64,000 nt of DNA. It comes from Clostridia bacterium (GTDB lineage Bacteria; Bacillota; Clostridia; Oscillospirales; Acutalibacteraceae). The notes under the pieces were generated by a model that saw only the letters and a program-made list of their open reading frames with translations, did no database searches and was not told the origin of the DNA. The translations under genes and the position numbers were made by a program. The DNA lies in contig JAFODS010000046.1 in the NCBI GenBank assembly GCA_017380575.1, positions 89,506 to 153,505 of the forward strand, in the 5' to 3' direction. Each line of letters opens with the position of its first letter. Position 1 is the first letter of the stretch. Positions 44,744 to 53,665 of this stretch are shown piece after piece.

Positions 44744-44765
44744 AAAGGGCACGGAAGTGCCCTTT
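44744..44765 (+). terminator. intrinsic terminator after the hydrolase gene
   Basis: Perfect 8-base arms AAAGGGCA / TGCCCTTT with a CGGAAG loop and a short following TAAATTT. Confidence 0.65.
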
Positions 44766-44790
44766 AAATTTGGAGGCACTCAGAGTCACG

Positions 44791-46074
44791 ATGACACTAT
44801 ACGAAGATTTATCAAAAGACGAATTACTTTCACTTAAAAGTGAACTTGAAAAAAAATACGAAGATTTCAAAAAGCTCGATCTGAAGCTTGATATGTCAAG
44901 AGGTAAACCGAACAAGGAACAGCTTGACCTCAGTAACGGACTTCTCGACGTTTTTACATCAGAAAACGATTTTAAAACAGTTGATGGTTTTGATACAAGA
45001 AACTACGGTCTTCTTCTCGGCATCCCTGAGGCAAGAGAACTTTTTGCCGATCTTATGGGTGTTGAATCGAAGAACGTTGTTATGTACGGAACCGCAAGCC
45101 TTACAATTATGTATGACTACATTTCACAGTGTATGGTTATGGGTAGCGGCGGTGAACCTTGGATGAAGCAGGGCAGAATCAAATTCCTTTGTCCTGCACC
45201 GGGTTACGACAGACATTTCCTTATTCTTGAGCATTTCGGTATCGATCTGATTGCTATCAGAATGAAAGATGACGGCCCCGATATGGATGCGATTGAAGAG
45301 CTTGTAAAGGACAGCAGCGTAAAGGGCATTTTCTGTGTACCGAAGTATTCAAACCCCGACGGTATTACTTTCTCAGACGAGGTTGTAAGACGTTTTGCAG
45401 CGCTTAAGCCTGCAGCAAACGACTTCAGAGTTATCTGGGATAATGCATACATTGTTCACGATATCAACGATACGCCCGATGAGCTTCTCAATATTTTCGA
45501 TGTTGCGAAGGAATACGGCAGTGAAGATATGTTCATCGAGGTTTGCTCAACTTCAAAGATTACATTTGCAGGTGCAGGTGTTTCTGCTATTGCAGCATCT
45601 GAAAAGAACATTGAAGCAATTCTCAGCAGAATGACAGTGCAGACTATTTCGCACGATAAGATGAATCAGATGAGACACGTAAGATTCTTCAAGAATCTTG
45701 ACGGTATCAAGGCTCATATGAAGAAGCACGCTGAAATTCTCAGACCGAAGTTCGAGGCTGTAACAAACGGTCTTACAAAAGAGCTTGAGGGAACAGGTAT
45801 CGCACACTGGAAGAATCCGAACGGCGGATATTTCGTAAGCCTTTACGTTATGAAGGGTTGTGCAATGCGTGTCGGTGAGCTTTGTAAGGAAGCAGGACTC
45901 ACACTTACAACCGTAGGTGCAACTTATCCGTACGGTATTGACCCATATGACAGCAATATTCGAATTGCTCCGTCATTCCCCGGACTTGATGAACTTAACA
46001 AAGCGGTTGAGCTTCTTTGTGTATGTGTTAAGCTTGCAGCCGTTGAAAAGCTTTTGAAAGATTTTGATATATAA
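44791..46074 (+). CDS. aspartate aminotransferase, subgroup Ic type (PLP-dependent)
   Basis: A fold type I aminotransferase of about 427 residues. The family marks of the Ic/MocR-like aspartate aminotransferases are present: LDMSRGKPNKEQLDLSNGL near the N-terminus, NYGLLLGIPEARELFA, and the PLP Lys in STSKITFAGAG. The late segments GGYFVSLYVMKGCA and NIRIAPSFP also fit, the latter with the substrate-carboxylate Arg. Start: ATG at 44791 or an upstream TTG at 44770. A GGAGG is nearer the TTG but overlaps it, so the ATG is tentatively preferred. Confidence 0.88.
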   Translation: MTLYEDLSKDELLSLKSELEKKYEDFKKLDLKLDMSRGKPNKEQLDLSNGLLDVFTSENDFKTVDGFDTRNYGLLLGIPEARELFADLMGVESKNVVMYGTASLTIMYDYISQCMVMGSGGEPWMKQGRIKFLCPAPGYDRHFLILEHFGIDLIAIRMKDDGPDMDAIEELVKDSSVKGIFCVPKYSNPDGITFSDEVVRRFAALKPAANDFRVIWDNAYIVHDINDTPDELLNIFDVAKEYGSEDMFIEVCSTSKITFAGAGVSAIAASEKNIEAILSRMTVQTISHDKMNQMRHVRFFKNLDGIKAHMKKHAEILRPKFEAVTNGLTKELEGTGIAHWKNPNGGYFVSLYVMKGCAMRVGELCKEAGLTLTTVGATYPYGIDPYDSNIRIAPSFPGLDELNKAVELLCVCVKLAAVEKLLKDFDI

Positions 46075-46088
46075 AGAGTGGTTGAAAT

Positions 46089-47783
46089 ATGACTCGTCCG
46101 TTATATGATGTCAGAGAATTCCATACATTCCGTGAGCTTCTTACGCAAAGTATGGCGATTTACGGCAAAAGTCCCGCGTTCAAAGTGAAAAATGAAATTG
46201 GCCAGATCATTGATGTTAGCTATAATCAGTACCATGAGGATGTATTTTCTCTTGGTACAGCTTTGCTTGATCTTGGTCTTAAGGACTGCAGAATTGCAGT
46301 AGCAGGTGCAAGCAGCTACAAATGGTGCATGAGTTATATGGCTGTTGTCTGCGGTGCAGGTGTTGTTGTGCCGACAGACAAGGAGCTTCCGTTTGCGGAT
46401 ATCAAGAGCATTCTTGAGGTTTCTGAATCAAAGGCGATTATCTTTGATGAAAAATTCGGCAAGAAAATTCTTGAACACCGTGATGAGCTTCCGAAGGATA
46501 TGATTTATATCTGTATGGATAAAATTGAGGATGAAAATGTAATTCACCTTGATTCTCTTGTCAAAAAAGGTGCACAGCTTATCGCTGACGGAAACGAAGA
46601 GTATATCAATGCAAAGCCTGACAGCAATAAGCTTGCTGTTCTTCTGTTCACCTCGGGTACAACGGGAATGTCAAAGGCAGTTATGCTCAGCAACCGTAAT
46701 ATATGCTCAGACATTATGTCGATTATGGGAATTGTTAAAATCAACAAGGGCGAAAGAATTATGTCCATACTTCCCATTCATCATACTTACGAATGTACGG
46801 TTACCTTCCTTTGCTGTGTTTACGGCGGAGTTACAATCTGCTTCTGTGAAGGTATACGTTACATTACAAAAAATCTTGAGGAATACAAACCTGATATACT
46901 TATTGTTGTTCCTCTCGTTATTGAAAAATTTTACGGCAGAATAAAGAAAGCTCTTGAAAAAGAAAAGGCACAGTCGAAAATTAAAGTTGCAAGTAAAATT
47001 TATAAAGTTGCAAAGAAATTCGGCATTGATACAAGTGACATTTTCTTCCAGAAGATAAAGGATGCTTTCGGCGGAAATATACGATTGATTATTTCAGGTG
47101 CCGCAGGCATTGACCCGAAAATTATCGAGGATATGAACAGCTTCGGTATAAAAACTTTCCAGGGCTACGGTCTTACGGAATGTTCACCGATTGTTATCTG
47201 CAACAGCGACAAAGAAAGCAAGCACGGCTCAATCGGAAGACCGATTCCGAACGTTGAGGCAAAGCTTATCAATTGCGACGAAAACGGTATCGGTGAGCTT
47301 TGTGTCAAAGGTCCGATGATTATGCTCGGTTATTATAAAAACGAAGAAGCAACAAATTCTGTTTTCGATTATGACGGCTGGTTCCATACGGGTGACCTTG
47401 CAACGGTCGATAAGGACGGATACTATTATATTCAAGGCAGAAGCAAAAATGTGATTGTTACAAGAAACGGTAAAAACATCTATCCTGAAGAGCTTGAGGC
47501 ACTTCTCCTTAAGGAAAAGGTTGTCAAAGAGTGTATGGTTGTCGGTTCTGAAAGCGACAAGGAAGATACTGTTGTCAAAGCAAGGATTTTCCCCGATGTA
47601 AGTGCAATTTCTGCAGAAACAGGAAATATAAATGTTTCTCGCGAAGAAATTGAAAAAGCCGTTAAAAAGGCTGTCCGAAATGTCAACAGTCAGGTCGTCG
47701 CTTACAAGGCAATTAAAGAAACTGAAATTATGGAAAAAGAATTTGCAAAGACAACAACAGCTAAAATTAAAAGAAATCAGTAA
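46089..47783 (+). CDS. long-chain acyl-CoA synthetase-like AMP-binding protein
   Basis: A 564-residue adenylating enzyme with LLFTSGTTGMSKAVMLS, SILPIHHTYECT, QGYGLTECSP, WFHTGDLATVDKDGY, GRSKNVIVTRNGKNIYPEE and FAKTTTAKIKRN. It has the same motif set as the protein at 34126, so the two are paralogs of one fatty-acid-activating type. It starts 14 bases after the aminotransferase stop and is probably co-transcribed with it. Confidence 0.88.
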   Translation: MTRPLYDVREFHTFRELLTQSMAIYGKSPAFKVKNEIGQIIDVSYNQYHEDVFSLGTALLDLGLKDCRIAVAGASSYKWCMSYMAVVCGAGVVVPTDKELPFADIKSILEVSESKAIIFDEKFGKKILEHRDELPKDMIYICMDKIEDENVIHLDSLVKKGAQLIADGNEEYINAKPDSNKLAVLLFTSGTTGMSKAVMLSNRNICSDIMSIMGIVKINKGERIMSILPIHHTYECTVTFLCCVYGGVTICFCEGIRYITKNLEEYKPDILIVVPLVIEKFYGRIKKALEKEKAQSKIKVASKIYKVAKKFGIDTSDIFFQKIKDAFGGNIRLIISGAAGIDPKIIEDMNSFGIKTFQGYGLTECSPIVICNSDKESKHGSIGRPIPNVEAKLINCDENGIGELCVKGPMIMLGYYKNEEATNSVFDYDGWFHTGDLATVDKDGYYYIQGRSKNVIVTRNGKNIYPEELEALLLKEKVVKECMVVGSESDKEDTVVKARIFPDVSAISAETGNINVSREEIEKAVKKAVRNVNSQVVAYKAIKETEIMEKEFAKTTTAKIKRNQ

Positions 47784-47793
47784 TAATATAAAT

Positions 47794-47829
47794 TCCCTTC
47801 TCATAGCTTGAAATGAGGAGGGATTTTTT
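47794..47829 (+). terminator. terminator-like hairpin that also contains the next gene's ribosome binding site
   Basis: TCCCTTCTCAT / ATGAGGAGGGA stem of 11 pairs (one G-T) with an 8-base loop, followed by TTTTTT that abuts the ATG at 47830. The GAGGAGGG in the 3' arm is the only ribosome binding site for that gene, so the same element can end transcription and hide the start site. Confidence 0.7.
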
Positions 47830-48240
47830 ATGCATAAAAAAAGAAAGACAAAAAGCAAGGTGCAGAACACCACAGCGAAAAATATTGCAATCAAAACTGC
47901 AATCGGTTCAGGTGTAAGCCTGGTTGTCTTTTTCCTGCTCGCTCTTCTTGCAGGATTTGTTTTATGGAAAAACGATGCAGATACAAATTCTTTTAAATAT
48001 GTAATATTCGCTTTAAGTGCAGTTTCGGGTTTCATCGGTGGGTTTGTTGCCGTAAGACCTGTCAGGAAAAACGGAATAGCTTTCGGTGCTTTAAGCTCGG
48101 TTGTGCCGTGTGCCATAATAATTCTTATATCTGTGCTTATTGCAAAAAGCTCTGTTTCCGTCACAGGATGGATTTTTATTGCACTTTACATTCTTTTTTC
48201 TGCAATCGGCGGAATTGTTGCTGTAAATAAGCGTAAATAA
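47830..48240 (+). CDS. small four-helix membrane protein (TIGR04086-like)
   Basis: A 136-residue protein with a Lys-rich N-terminus (about 1-22) and four hydrophobic segments, near SLVVFFLLALLAGFVLW, YVIFALSAVSGFIGGFVA, SSVVPCAIIILISVLIA and WIFIALYILFSAIGGIVAV. The layout matches TIGR04086 membrane proteins of Clostridia and Bacilli, whose function is unknown. The ribosome binding site lies inside the preceding hairpin. Confidence 0.75.
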   Translation: MHKKRKTKSKVQNTTAKNIAIKTAIGSGVSLVVFFLLALLAGFVLWKNDADTNSFKYVIFALSAVSGFIGGFVAVRPVRKNGIAFGALSSVVPCAIIILISVLIAKSSVSVTGWIFIALYILFSAIGGIVAVNKRK

Positions 48241-48300
48241 AGTTTACAAAATACCGTTCCGTGTGGTAGAATAAAGAAAAACACAACGGAGGAAAAAATA

Positions 48301-49926
48301 ATGGACTTTCAGGTTAAACAGATTTCTTCACTCAGTAAAGTTTACCTTGACGGCAAAGGTGAATTTTTTGAAATAAAAAAAGCTAAAATGCTCAAGGGCG
48401 AGCGTTTTTCATATCAGATTGCATACAAATCGGACGAAAGATTTACTTCAACGGTAAAGATTGAATCCGAGCTTGAAAAATATATAACTATCCGTGCAGT
48501 CGGAAATGTTCCGTCAGAGCTTCCTTGCTATCCTGATAAAACGCTTTATGCTGAGCGAACCGAGCCGGGTCTTTTCCCCGATGTTCTTTTTCCTGTTAAG
48601 GAAAGCCATTTCATAAAGCCGAGTAATTGGTTCAGCTTGTGGATAACTGTTGAACTTCCCGAAAATGTCGAGGCAGGAAAATACGATATCAAAGTTAAGC
48701 TTTATAAAGATGAAGAAGAGCTTTCATCGAATAAACTTACTCTTACGGTTATTGACACCGTTCTTCCCGAGCAGACACTTATCAATACAGAATGGTTCCA
48801 TGCAGATTGTATCGCTGACTATTTCAACGTTTCTGTTTTCTCTGAAGAGCATTGGACTTATATTGAGAGCTTTATGGAAGCTTTCCTTAAGTGCGGAAAC
48901 AATATGATTTTAACTCCCGTTTTCACACCTCCGCTTGATACGGATATCGGCGGTGAGCGTACAACGGTACAGCTTGTTGACGTAAAAAAAGAAAACGGAG
49001 CTTATACCTTCAACTTCGATAAGTTCCGCCGTTGGGTTGAGCTCGCAAAGAAAGTCGGCATAAAGTATTTTGAAATCTCTCATCTTTTCTCCCAGTGGGG
49101 TGCTTTTGCCGCACCGAAGGTTATGGCAGAGGTTGATGGCGAGTACAAGCGTATTTTCGGTTGGGAAACCGAGGCGGCAGGGGAGGAGTATTCAACTTTT
49201 CTGCACACATTCCTGCCTGAACTTATCAAGGTTATTGGAGAGCTGGGAATCAAGGATGTAACTGTTTTCCATATTTCCGATGAACCGAGCGAGGAACAAG
49301 TTGAATCTTATGCGAAAGCAAAGAATGTTGTCGCAGAAATTCTCAAGGATTTCACGATTATTGATGCACTTTCTGATTACGAATTTTTTGAAAAAGGCTT
49401 CATCAAACAGCCGATTCCTGCAACATCAAGCATCGAAGAATTTATTGAAAAAGGCTTTGAAAACCGCTGGACATACTATTGTTGCGGTCAGGGCGAAGAC
49501 CTCAGCAACAGATTCTTCGGAATGCCTCTTTCTGCAACACGAATCCTTGGTACACAGCTTTATATTCATGAAATCAAAGGCTTCCTTCAGTGGGGATTCA
49601 ATTTCTACAATTCAGCTAAATCGTTAAGACACATCAGTCCTTACGAGGTAACGGATGCAGACTGTGCTTTCCCGTCAGGCGACTCGTTCCTTGTTTATCC
49701 TTATGATAACGGAGCAATTATGTCTGTCAGAGGCGAGGTTATTTTTGAATCCTTGCAGGATATGAGAGCAATGCAGCTTCTTGAATCCCTTGTCGGCAGA
49801 GAAAAGATTCTTAAAAAGCTCGATAAGAAATTCGGTGATATCAAGTTCCGTTTCTACCCGAGAGGCACCGAAGCAACCCTCGCAATAAGAGAAACAATCA
49901 ACGATATGATTGCGAAGAATATATAA
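48301..49926 (+). CDS. DUF4091 / GH123-like protein
   Basis: A 541-residue cytoplasmic protein (no signal peptide). Residues about 1-150 form a beta-sandwich (KGERFSYQIAYKSDERF, NWFSLWITVELPENVEAGKYDI). The barrel follows with DCIADYFNVSVFSEEHW, GIKYFEISHLFSQWG, and the Asp-Glu pair in VFHISDEPSEEQ, which matches the catalytic DE of GH123 beta-N-acetylgalactosaminidases. The DUF4091 C-terminal domain has FLQWGFNFYN and FPSGDSFLVYP. Glycan hydrolysis is likely; GalNAc specificity is unproven. A -10-like TAGAAT (48267-48272) lies upstream. Confidence 0.82.
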   Translation: MDFQVKQISSLSKVYLDGKGEFFEIKKAKMLKGERFSYQIAYKSDERFTSTVKIESELEKYITIRAVGNVPSELPCYPDKTLYAERTEPGLFPDVLFPVKESHFIKPSNWFSLWITVELPENVEAGKYDIKVKLYKDEEELSSNKLTLTVIDTVLPEQTLINTEWFHADCIADYFNVSVFSEEHWTYIESFMEAFLKCGNNMILTPVFTPPLDTDIGGERTTVQLVDVKKENGAYTFNFDKFRRWVELAKKVGIKYFEISHLFSQWGAFAAPKVMAEVDGEYKRIFGWETEAAGEEYSTFLHTFLPELIKVIGELGIKDVTVFHISDEPSEEQVESYAKAKNVVAEILKDFTIIDALSDYEFFEKGFIKQPIPATSSIEEFIEKGFENRWTYYCCGQGEDLSNRFFGMPLSATRILGTQLYIHEIKGFLQWGFNFYNSAKSLRHISPYEVTDADCAFPSGDSFLVYPYDNGAIMSVRGEVIFESLQDMRAMQLLESLVGREKILKKLDKKFGDIKFRFYPRGTEATLAIRETINDMIAKNI

Positions 49927-49943
49927 ACATGGATTTAACACAC

Positions 49944-49968
49944 AAAAGCAGGGCAATGCCCTGCTTTT
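49944..49968. terminator. bidirectional intrinsic terminator
   Basis: Perfect 11-base arms AAAAGCAGGGC / GCCCTGCTTTT with an AAT loop, between the convergent DUF4091 and acyltransferase genes. Confidence 0.88.
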
Positions 49969-49975
49969 TAAAATT

Positions 49976-51259
49976 TTATTTATCTTTTTTCTCTGTAAGG
50001 ATTTTGTACATCTCTTCTGTTGCGAAGGAAAGCTTTGTTATAACGTTCTGCTTTGTCGGATAGCAGAAGAATGAATCGTGCTGTGTTGAAATATCAAAGC
50101 AGTCAATCGGTTCAATATGACAGTAATCATACTCAACGTGAAGGCTGTAAAGACTTTTTGGTGTACGTTGAACTCTGTACGGTTCGCCGTTATAGCTGCC
50201 TTCAAGAACGAAGCCTTCTTCGATATTATGACGAACCTTTGCATCGCCCATATAGTAGTATTTAAGTGCACCGGGCAATGTGTAAACGCGAACATCATCC
50301 TCAAAGGAATATCTTCCTTCTTCAATTTCCTTGCGGACATTTGCACGTTCCCATTCAAACCAATCGGGAATGTGCGGAAACTCTGTTTCACCTTCAAGAG
50401 CCTTAAGCTCACCAAGCTCGGTAAGCTCCCATTTCTTTCCGCATTCCTCGCAGAAAAGGTGGATTCCCTTTGAATTCATCTTTGACTCTGCCATACAGTG
50501 CGGACACTGATAAAGCACCTTGTGCAGACCCTCTGCACGGTAGTCTTCAGTTATGCGGATGTTGTTTTCCTTCTGCCACTTGTATTCGTCATATTCCATT
50601 TCCTTGCGGATGGTTGCATTGATTTCGTCAACGCTCATCTCAGCAACCTGGTCAGCGGTAAGAATCTGCTTCATCGTTGCATAAAGCGGAACCTTTTTCT
50701 TGCGTCTGAAGTCCCAGAACGGTGCACGGAGATAGTTTCCGTGGTGTACGATAACAACAACGGGAACCTTGTTTTTCTTTGCAAGCTTACCGATAACCTC
50801 GGGAATTATTGACTGTGTACCGATAGGAGAATAGCGTGCTTCGGGATAAATACAGAGAACATCTTTGTATTCGCGAAGAACCTTTGCACATGAACGGACA
50901 AGACTGATATCTGTTGTGAATTTTCTCTTGCAGATTGAGCCGATCTGTTCCATAACCCACGGCTTGTGGTAATAACCCTCAAGCGTTGCGATTGTATGCA
51001 CTCTGTGAGGGAATGTGGCCTTGTATTTGATAGGAAAGTCAATAAACTGCATATGATTGCTTAAAAGCAGATACGGCGGCTTAAGACCCTCCATATTGAT
51101 TTTTTCGACCTTACTGCCTCCTTTGACGGTTGCAACGGCAAGGTTTGATGCAATATATAAAAGCGATGTAAAAAAGAAATTCTGCCTTTTCGGGAGCTTT
51201 GAAGTGTCATATTTCTTTACATCAGCGGGGTAATTGATATAATCTTTAATTTCGCTCAT
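49976..51259 (-). CDS. PlsC-like 1-acylglycerol-3-phosphate O-acyltransferase with zinc ribbon
   Basis: A 427-residue membrane-associated acyltransferase. The H-x4-D catalytic motif is LLSNHMQFIDFP, and the second motif is YPEARYSPIG. The C-terminal half carries a zinc ribbon CPHCMAESK...FCEECGKKW (about 252-277), unusual for simple PlsC. Two weak hydrophobic stretches near the N-terminus may anchor it. Lysophosphatidate acylation is inferred. Confidence 0.85.
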   Translation of the reverse strand: MSEIKDYINYPADVKKYDTSKLPKRQNFFFTSLLYIASNLAVATVKGGSKVEKINMEGLKPPYLLLSNHMQFIDFPIKYKATFPHRVHTIATLEGYYHKPWVMEQIGSICKRKFTTDISLVRSCAKVLREYKDVLCIYPEARYSPIGTQSIIPEVIGKLAKKNKVPVVVIVHHGNYLRAPFWDFRRKKKVPLYATMKQILTADQVAEMSVDEINATIRKEMEYDEYKWQKENNIRITEDYRAEGLHKVLYQCPHCMAESKMNSKGIHLFCEECGKKWELTELGELKALEGETEFPHIPDWFEWERANVRKEIEEGRYSFEDDVRVYTLPGALKYYYMGDAKVRHNIEEGFVLEGSYNGEPYRVQRTPKSLYSLHVEYDYCHIEPIDCFDISTQHDSFFCYPTKQNVITKLSFATEEMYKILTEKKDK

Positions 51260-51327
51260 TTAATCCCTCCGATAATCCAAATCAAAGCAATTTTACCATA
51301 CATCATATTTTAATGCAAGTGCAAAAA

Positions 51328-51353
51328 AAGGGAGACGGTTTTCCGTCTCCCTT
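51328..51353 (-). terminator. terminator after the EF-G-like gene
   Basis: Stem AAGGGAGACGG / CCGTCTCCCTT with a TTTT loop, followed on the minus strand by a run of T. Confidence 0.88.
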
Positions 51354-51365
51354 AAAATTTATTAA

Positions 51366-53405
51366 TTATTCTTCCTCTTCAACCTTAGCTTCTGCGATAA
51401 CCTTTTCAGCGATTGCTGCAGGTGCATCTTCATAGCGTGTGAATTCGAATGTGTAGTAGCCTCTGCCTGCTGTTACTGAACGAAGAACTGTTGAGAAGTT
51501 GTTCATTTCAGCCATCGGAACTTCAGCAACAAGCTCCTGATACTTCGGCTCTTCTTCGGAAGCACCCATACCGAGAACACGGCCGCGACGCTTTGTAACG
51601 TCCCCCATGATATCACCGAGGAATGCTTCAGGCATAATAGCCTTCAATGTGCCGACGGGCTCAAGGATTGTCGGGTTAGCCTGCGGAACACCTGCCTTGA
51701 AAGCAAGGCTTGCAGCCATCTTGAATGCCATTTCTGAAGAGTCAACGGGGTGGTAAGAACCGTCGTAAAGAACAGCCTTAAGACCAACCATCGGATAACC
51801 TGCCATAACACCCTTCTTCATGCATTCGTTAAGACCCTTTTCAACTGCGGGGAAGAAGTTCTTCGGAACTGAACCGCCGACAACTTCTGATTCAAAGATA
51901 AGTCCTTCTTCTTCTGTCGGCTCAAAGCGGATCCAAACGTCACCAAACTGACCGTGACCGCCTGACTGTTTCTTATGACGTCCCTGAACCTGAACTGTCT
52001 TACGGATTGCTTCTCTGTATGCAACACGCGGAACTGTAAGCTCGATGTCAAGACCGAACTTACTTCTGAGCTTGGAAACGATGATATCAAGATGCTGTTC
52101 ACCAAGACCTGAAATAATCTGTTCCTTTGTTTCCTTGTTCATTTCGAACTTGATTGTCGGATCTTCTTCAAGAAGACGGTTGATAGCAGAAACGATTTTT
52201 TCCTCGTCGCCCTTCTTGCAAGCCTTAACAGCCATTGAAAGGCAAGGCGTCGGGAACTTAACACCGCTGAGTTCAACAACGTTGTTAGCTGCACAGATTG
52301 TGTCGCCTGTCTTTACGCAGTTGAGCTTTGTAACAACGCCGATGTCACCTGCAGGAATGCACTTGCAGTCTTCTGACTTGTTACCGCGAACTGTAATGAT
52401 TTTACCCATTCTTTCAGTTTCGCCTGTACGAGCGTTATAAACAGGAGTTTCGGGAGTGATCTTACCGCTGCTTACCTTAAAGTAAGACATCTTACCAACA
52501 AACGGGTCAGCAACTGTCTTGAAGCAAAGAGCTGCAAGAGGACCGTCTTCGTCACAGTCAACGTCCTTACCGCCTGCGTAAGAAGCAGCGTCGGGAGCTG
52601 AGTATGCAAGTTCGTCCATAAGAAGGTCAACACCGTCCATTGTGTAACCTGAACATGCATATACAGGATAAACTGAAGATTCGTTAACGCCCTGGTTAAG
52701 AGCCTGGATAATTTCTTTTCTTGTGAATTCTTCGCCTGCAAAGAATTTTTCCATAAGGTCATCGCTTGCAGTTGCAACAGCTTCTGTGAGGATATCAAGC
52801 ATTTCCTTAATCTTTGCATCATCGGGCATCGGGATTTCTGTTGCCTTGCCGTCCTTGTACTCAAAGCCCTTACGTGATGCAAGGTTAACATATGCCTTAA
52901 CCTGACCGTCAACTACGTAAGGAACAATAACGGGACAAACAGCACCGCCGTGAACAGCACGGACTTCTTCGAATGTTTTGTAGAAGTCAGCATTTTCCTT
53001 ATCACAACGAGTGATAGCAAACATCTTACCGCGTTTTCTTGCAGCCTTGAATGCTTTTTCAGCACCAACGTCATACTTGTGACCTGCACCGAGAACGATA
53101 AGAACACATTCTGCAGCTGTGATACCTTCTGCCATTTCACCCTCAAAGTCGAAAAGACCCGGAGTGTCGATTATATTAAGCTTGCAGTCTTTCCATTCAA
53201 TGGGAGCGAGTGCAGTCGCAACGGAAACGTGGCGGCGCTTCTCTTCAGGGTCAAAGTCAAGAGCTGTGTTGCCTTCTTCAACTCTGCCTAATCTGTCTGT
53301 AAGACCTGCAATATAAAGCATAGCTTCTGCGAGTGATGTCTTGCCTCGGCCTGCATGACCTGCAAGAGCAACGTTACGGATATCTTTCGCGTTATAGTAT
53401 TTCAA
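51366..53405 (-). CDS. elongation factor G-like GTPase (second EF-G type)
   Basis: A 679-residue translational GTPase with all five EF-G domains in outline. G1 is GHAGRGKTS, G3 DTPGLFDF, and domain IV contains HKKQSGGHGQFGDV. G4 is ITRCDKEN rather than NKMD, which marks the EF-G-like subgroup often found alone, away from the rpsL-rpsG-fusA-tuf operon. It may act in ribosome recycling or stress. It is monocistronic with its own terminator. Confidence 0.9.
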   Translation of the reverse strand: MKYYNAKDIRNVALAGHAGRGKTSLAEAMLYIAGLTDRLGRVEEGNTALDFDPEEKRRHVSVATALAPIEWKDCKLNIIDTPGLFDFEGEMAEGITAAECVLIVLGAGHKYDVGAEKAFKAARKRGKMFAITRCDKENADFYKTFEEVRAVHGGAVCPVIVPYVVDGQVKAYVNLASRKGFEYKDGKATEIPMPDDAKIKEMLDILTEAVATASDDLMEKFFAGEEFTRKEIIQALNQGVNESSVYPVYACSGYTMDGVDLLMDELAYSAPDAASYAGGKDVDCDEDGPLAALCFKTVADPFVGKMSYFKVSSGKITPETPVYNARTGETERMGKIITVRGNKSEDCKCIPAGDIGVVTKLNCVKTGDTICAANNVVELSGVKFPTPCLSMAVKACKKGDEEKIVSAINRLLEEDPTIKFEMNKETKEQIISGLGEQHLDIIVSKLRSKFGLDIELTVPRVAYREAIRKTVQVQGRHKKQSGGHGQFGDVWIRFEPTEEEGLIFESEVVGGSVPKNFFPAVEKGLNECMKKGVMAGYPMVGLKAVLYDGSYHPVDSSEMAFKMAASLAFKAGVPQANPTILEPVGTLKAIMPEAFLGDIMGDVTKRRGRVLGMGASEEEPKYQELVAEVPMAEMNNFSTVLRSVTAGRGYYTFEFTRYEDAPAAIAEKVIAEAKVEEEE

Positions 53406-53665
53406 AACAAATTCCTCCTTTGTTTTTGGGCGTCAGGTTATATTTGCTGTGGTTTTTATGTATTAAAAATCAACTTGCTTACCTATACGTCATGTTGCAA
53501 CTATATCACATATTAACAGAAAAAACAAGAGATATTTAAAAATTATGTATAAAATATTTAAAAAATAACCAAAAAATTACGGCTGTGAGCATTGTAATAA
53601 AGCCCACAGCCGTTCAGTGTAAATTTTAAGTTGTCTGTTTTGTATAAAGTGACAGTTTTTGAGAA
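53406..53665. terminator. intergenic region with LRR gene terminator
   Basis: A 260-base AT-rich gap. At 53579-53613 lies ACGGCTGTGAGC / GCCCACAGCCGT (one mismatch), followed on the minus strand by AATTTTTTGG: the terminator of the LRR-dockerin gene. The rest should hold the EF-G-like promoter; no small ORF or operator is evident. Confidence 0.7.

Noticed and set aside
47229-48164. Long minus-strand ORF of 311 codons
   Set aside because: It runs antisense across two genes with clear motifs (acyl-CoA synthetase and membrane protein), starts without a ribosome binding site and shows a low-complexity, Phe/Cys-rich translation typical of a shadow frame.
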